Positions 60,898 to 64,000 of a stretch of 64,000 nucleotides of DNA are shown piece by piece. Made by a program: the position numbers and the translations under genes. The stretch covers positions 1 to 64,000 of the forward strand of contig PMWW01000201.1 in assembly GCA_003165795.1 (NCBI GenBank), in the 5' to 3' direction. The notes below the pieces were generated by a model. It was given only the letters and a program-made list of their open reading frames with translations. It was not told the origin of the DNA and did no database searches. The number at the start of each line of letters is the position of its first letter. The stretch's first letter is position 1. This DNA comes from Acidobacteriaceae bacterium (GTDB taxonomy: Bacteria > Acidobacteriota > Terriglobia > Terriglobales > Acidobacteriaceae).

Positions 60898-61476
60898 ATG
60901 TTCCTGATTCTGGCTTCTGCCTCGCCGCGCCGCGCAGAACTTCTGCGCAATGCCAACATCGCTTTCACGGTGGAACCAGCGCACGTGCATGAGCAGCCGC
61001 TCCCGCATGAGCAGCCGCTGGACTACGCGCAACGCCTGGCCCGCGACAAAGCTCGCGCCGTATTCGCGCGACATCCCGAAGACGTGGTACTCGGTGCGGA
61101 CACAGTTGTAGTGGTGGACGAGCATTTGCTGGAGAAGCCGCTGGATGAGCGCGACGCCGAGCGCATGTTGCGTCTGCTGTCGGGCCGCACTCATCAGGTG
61201 ATCACCGGAATTTGTCTGGTGGCTCCAGGATTCGAGCAAACCGCTGCCGAACTCACGCAGGTGCGCTTCAGCCCGCTTTCGGAAGTTGAGATTGCCGAAT
61301 ACGTCCGCACGGGTGAGCCCATGGACAAGGCCGGAGCCTATGCGATTCAAGGCATTGCCTCGCGTTGGGTGGAGCGCATCGAGGGTTGCTACTTCAATGT
61401 GGTGGGATTACCGGTGCCGCGGGTTTATCGGATGTTGCGAGCTGCCGAAGCGGCGACCGGACATGTGATTCTGTGA
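60898..61476 (+). CDS. maf: Maf-like nucleoside triphosphate pyrophosphatase
   Basis: The product has 192 residues. Family motifs: ILASASPRRAELLRNANIAF (SxSPRR), ARDKARAVF, VLGADTVVVVDEHLLEKPLD, LSGRTHQVITGICLV and EPMDKAGAYAIQGIASRWVE. The order and length are normal for Maf/YhdE, which hydrolyse dTTP, UTP or modified nucleotides and affect cell division. A short duplication, HEQPLPHEQPL, lies at residues about 31-41. The gene could be the last of the preceding operon. Confidence 0.92.
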   Translation: MFLILASASPRRAELLRNANIAFTVEPAHVHEQPLPHEQPLDYAQRLARDKARAVFARHPEDVVLGADTVVVVDEHLLEKPLDERDAERMLRLLSGRTHQVITGICLVAPGFEQTAAELTQVRFSPLSEVEIAEYVRTGEPMDKAGAYAIQGIASRWVERIEGCYFNVVGLPVPRVYRMLRAAEAATGHVIL

Positions 61477-61578
61477 AGTGGCTCGGTCGAATCGCGACCG
61501 GCTCGTCTTCGTCATCTGCCCACACAGCGAACCGGGCTCTGCCGAAGTCACTCAGATGATCTCGGGCGCGCGATTTGG

Positions 61579-62430
61579 TTAATTGGGTGTGGCAAGAAAG
61601 CCGGTCTGCGTTAGGCCCACGTAATATCCGACAAACTGACCCGAGTCGTTGAAGCCGGTAAAGTAGGCGAAATCGAGGTTGGGAAGCGGAAGCTGGGTGA
61701 ATGTCCCGTTCTGATAAATGAAGGCGTGGTTGAGGAAGGCAGCGTCAGTGTAGTAGCCAAGAATCTGGCCGTGATTGTTAATACCAACAAGGACAGTGTC
61801 CTGAGCGCCAACTGGAAAATCTATGGTGGAGTAGTTGCCCGCAGATTCGAGAAAGCCGTGGTCATAACCACTGGAGCCGTAGTAGTACCCCACAATCTGT
61901 TTGGAATCGTTGATCCCAAGCGGGTTCGTGGCGGTCGCTCCGGGGTAACTGACGATGCTAAAGGTGCCCGTCGAGTACAAAAAGCCGCCGCTATGCGGCG
62001 CGTTGGAGATACCGAGCACATCGCCGGGATTGTTGATGGCGGAAAGCAGGGTCACGGTTGCGCCGGGATAGTCCAAGGTGGTATAGGTCGCTCCGTTGTA
62101 AACAAAGCCGTGATAAATTCCCTCCTGCGCCTCATAAAACCCGGCAATCTTTCCTGCGGAATTGATGCCGACAGGACTCGTGTATTGACTTCCTGGGTAG
62201 TAGACATCCGAGAATGTGCCCAGGTGATCGACATATCCGTGGCTGAAGTTGCCACCCGAGGGAACGTAGTTGCCCACGACATCGCCCGCGTTGTTCATGC
62301 CGGCAGTATTGGTATCGGTAGAGCCAGGCACGAAGATGGCCTTGAACTGGTACCCCTGCGCATGGGCTATGGCCGCGAAACCCAGAAAGAAGGACAAGCA
62401 GAACCCGCGAATGTCCCAGGCAGGCTCCAT
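61579..62430 (-). CDS. Exported HAF-repeat protein
   Basis: The product has 283 residues with a signal peptide (FCLSFFLGFAAIAHAQ). Repeats of about 40-45 residues carry GxNxxGxxxGxY and HGF (MNNAGDVVGNYVPSGGNFSH, INSAGKIAGFYEAQEGIYHG, INDSKQIVGYYYGSSGYDHG, INNHGQILGYYTDAAFLNHA). This is the HAF extracellular repeat (TIGR02913-type) found in many soil bacteria. Probably a beta-propeller; the role is unknown. Confidence 0.85.
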   Translation of the reverse strand: MEPAWDIRGFCLSFFLGFAAIAHAQGYQFKAIFVPGSTDTNTAGMNNAGDVVGNYVPSGGNFSHGYVDHLGTFSDVYYPGSQYTSPVGINSAGKIAGFYEAQEGIYHGFVYNGATYTTLDYPGATVTLLSAINNPGDVLGISNAPHSGGFLYSTGTFSIVSYPGATATNPLGINDSKQIVGYYYGSSGYDHGFLESAGNYSTIDFPVGAQDTVLVGINNHGQILGYYTDAAFLNHAFIYQNGTFTQLPLPNLDFAYFTGFNDSGQFVGYYVGLTQTGFLATPN

Positions 62431-62489
62431 GTCACTCCTTCGTGCCAGTCTACCCCTGGTAAGGCCGGATCAAATCGAAACGCCCGGCA

Positions 62490-62705
62490 CTACTTCTTGT
62501 CTTCCGTCGGCGGAGTCGTGGTCGAGTTGGTAGTGGTCGGCGAATTGGGATTGTTCGACGAGTTTTGGCCGCTCAACGACGACTTGAAGTTGCGAATTCC
62601 CTCGCCCAAGCCTTTGCCCAGATCGCCCAGCTTCTTGGGGCCGAAGATCAGCAGGACAATCACTAGTATCACCAGCAGGTGCATCGGCTGGAACAGACCT
62701 TCCAT
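62490..62705 (-). CDS. tatA: Sec-independent translocase subunit TatA/TatE
   Basis: The product has 71 residues; the ATG at 62705 follows GGAGGCGCTAGT. A short N-terminus and one membrane helix ([19 protein letters not shown]) are followed by the amphipathic helix [18 protein letters not shown], preserving the FGPKKLPxLGxxxG pattern. The tail is Asn/Ser/Thr/Pro-rich. TatA oligomers form the passage for folded proteins with twin-arginine signals, such as the Rieske protein in this window. tatC and tatB are not in view. Confidence 0.93.
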   Translation of the reverse strand: MEGLFQPMHLLVILVIVLLIFGPKKLGDLGKGLGEGIRNFKSSLSGQNSSNNPNSPTTTNSTTTPPTEDKK

Positions 62706-62862
62706 ACTAGCGCCTCCAAAAAGCCTGGCTGTGCTGCGCATGCGCGGTAACTCCTGGCTTTAAACACGATTCTAGGCCCTGGCGCAAGGGCAGTCAAAGA
62801 AAGAAGCTATCCTCCTAACGGCAAGCTAAGACCGATTGCTACACTGAACGCTGGCTGACTCC

Positions 62863-64000
62863 ATGTCGATCGCGATTCGCTCGTTTGCCAAAATCAACCT
62901 AGGACTGAAAATCGGCCCGGCTCGGCCCGACGGATTTCATGAGCTGCGCACCATCTACCAGACGCTGGCGCTGCATGATGTGGTTCGGGTGGACGTGCAG
63001 CCCGGCTCGGGGATTGAGATTCGCTGCAGCCATCCGCGGGTTCCGCTGGATGAGTCGAACACCTGCTACAAGATGGCGGAGAGAGTGCTGGCAGTTTTGC
63101 GCGGCACTTGGGCGTCTGGACCGCGAGGGACCGCAGATCCCTCGGCTCCGCTCGGCTCCGCTCGGGATGACAGAGGAAAAAGTATTCGCGACTGCACGGC
63201 TGAAGCCGTACCCTTTCAAAACAGGATCATCATCGACATCGACAAACGCCTGCCGGTGCAGGGAGGATTGGGCGCGGCCTCGTCGAATGCGGTGGCGGCG
63301 ATGCTCGGACTAGAGCGCGCCTTGGGCGTCAGGCTTAGCGGAGAAGAGAAGCTGCGCATGGCGGCCGAAGTCGGCAGCGATGTACCGCTGTTCCTGATCG
63401 GCGGAACGGTGCTGGGCATTGGTCGCGGCGAAGAAGTGTATCCGTTGCCCGATCTGCCGCTGCAGCACGTGGTCGTGGTCACGCCGCCGATTGGGGTATC
63501 GACTCCGAAAGCCTTCGCGCAGTGGGATGAGTTGGCCGCCGGTAACGCCGCATTGACCGGCGCGGACGCCACAGGTACAATTAGCAAGTTCAGTCACAGT
63601 GTGTTTGCCTGGCTGAGCCAGAGTTACTACCCGCAGGCCGGGTCCCCGACGAGTTCTGATTTTGAACGTGGTGGGGTAGAGGCTGGGCCTGCATCCGGTG
63701 TTCCCGCATTGGGCGGGGACCGGGCCGAGACGCCGCTTCTCGACCTCGTCCGAGCCGGGATCGAGAACGACTTCGAACGCGTCGTCTTTCCTGAGTATCC
63801 CGAGTTGCGTGAGGTAAAACGTGTTTTGCAGCGCGAAGGTGCGTGCTATGCCTCGTTGTCTGGCTCCGGCTCGACGTTGTATGGATTGTTCGCTTCCGCG
63901 GCAGAGGCACAAGCCGCAGCCGCTCGCATGAGCGCCGCGGGCCATGCGGCGGTGGCGACCATGACGCTGACGCAGGATGAATATTGGAAGGCAGTGGCGG
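62863..64000 (+). CDS. ispE: 4-diphosphocytidyl-2-C-methyl-D-erythritol kinase (partial, runs off the right edge)
   Basis: The frame from the ATG at 62863 stays open to the end of the window (379 codons). GHMP-kinase motifs: SFAKINLGLKIGPARPDGFH, LPVQGGLGAASSNAVAAMLG (the ATP-binding glycine loop) and ASLSGSGSTLYGLFASA. It phosphorylates CDP-methylerythritol in the MEP isoprenoid pathway. Two oddities: about 40 residues of repeat-derived sequence between VLAVLR and RIIIDIDKR (63103-63222), and a Gly/Pro-rich stretch of about 30 residues near 63630-63725 where the family is shorter. The frame is kept through both, so the enzyme may still work. Confidence 0.9.
   Translation, partial: MSIAIRSFAKINLGLKIGPARPDGFHELRTIYQTLALHDVVRVDVQPGSGIEIRCSHPRVPLDESNTCYKMAERVLAVLRGTWASGPRGTADPSAPLGSARDDRGKSIRDCTAEAVPFQNRIIIDIDKRLPVQGGLGAASSNAVAAMLGLERALGVRLSGEEKLRMAAEVGSDVPLFLIGGTVLGIGRGEEVYPLPDLPLQHVVVVTPPIGVSTPKAFAQWDELAAGNAALTGADATGTISKFSHSVFAWLSQSYYPQAGSPTSSDFERGGVEAGPASGVPALGGDRAETPLLDLVRAGIENDFERVVFPEYPELREVKRVLQREGACYASLSGSGSTLYGLFASAAEAQAAAARMSAAGHAAVATMTLTQDEYWKAVA
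63103..63222. repeat. Palindromic intergenic repeat inserted in-frame in ispE
   Basis: Contains CCGCAGATCCCTCGG, a tandem GGCTCCGCTC and GGGATGACAG (63130-63172), like the right arm of the repeat at 16060-16101 (GGCAGATCCCTCGG, GATGACA). Then comes the palindrome ACGGCTGAAGCCGT followed by ACCCTTT (about 63196-63215), similar to GGCGGCTGAAGCCGCC at 16073. The codons it supplies have no counterpart in the IspE family. Confidence 0.6.

Overview
The window looks like a chromosomal segment of an acidobacterium (Acidobacteriota, probably class Terriglobia). That placement is inferred from gene content, not from a marker gene. The content includes many exported beta-propeller proteins (VPS10/BNR, NHL-like, TIGR03118, HAF repeats), a CadC-type winged-helix/TPR regulator, InlB-repeat surface proteins, neprosin-like proteins and a multihaem cytochrome b/Rieske cluster. 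No rRNA, CRISPR array, transposase gene or intact tRNA was seen.

Layout. 1-1.7 kb: remains of an ABC three-component (ABC-3C) conflict system: a frameshifted HNH effector, an intact middle component and a truncated ABC ATPase. 1.7-13.1 kb: exported proteins, including a proteasome-fold Ntn hydrolase, a giant BNR/VPS10 protein and an InlB-repeat protein. 13.4-13.7 kb: a structured RNA resembling a c-di-AMP (ydaO/yuaA) riboswitch. 14-16 kb: RNase H-like protein and tryptophanase. 16-19.5 kb: an OPT oligopeptide transporter translationally coupled to a putative zinc peptidase. 19.6-20.5 kb: a broken gene and a 240-bp inverted-repeat element.

21-26 kb (minus strand): a response regulator, histidine kinase, outer-membrane barrel and cupredoxin operon. 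A paralogous barrel/cupredoxin pair lies at 37.6-39.9 kb. 26-36.5 kb: a TIGR03118 protein, a membrane-anchored GcvH-like protein, a neprosin-family protein, a CadC/TPR regulator, a trypsin-like protease, a YeaQ-family protein and a 2'-5' RNA ligase-like protein. 36.6-37.2 kb: a broken tRNA-Pro and a CRP-type fragment, which look like the scar of a former insertion.

39.9-48 kb: a respiratory operon. A GltD-like flavo-iron-sulfur protein precedes a Rieske protein, a split b6f-style cytochrome b, an eight-haem cytochrome c, a monohaem lipoprotein and an exported protein of unknown role. Together they probably oxidise quinol and pass electrons to periplasmic cytochromes. 48-56 kb: glycogen branching enzyme, a methyltransferase, a pirin/MarR/dehydrogenase group sharing a candidate operator, a DUF2252 protein and a Gly/Tyr/Trp-rich exported protein. 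56.4-60.8 kb: a tightly overlapping three-gene operon of an unrecognised 779-residue protein, a phosphatidylserine decarboxylase homologue and an Lgt-like membrane protein. This is the best candidate here for an undescribed pathway. 60.9-64 kb: maf, a HAF-repeat protein, tatA and the start of ispE, which carries an in-frame insertion of a palindromic intergenic repeat.
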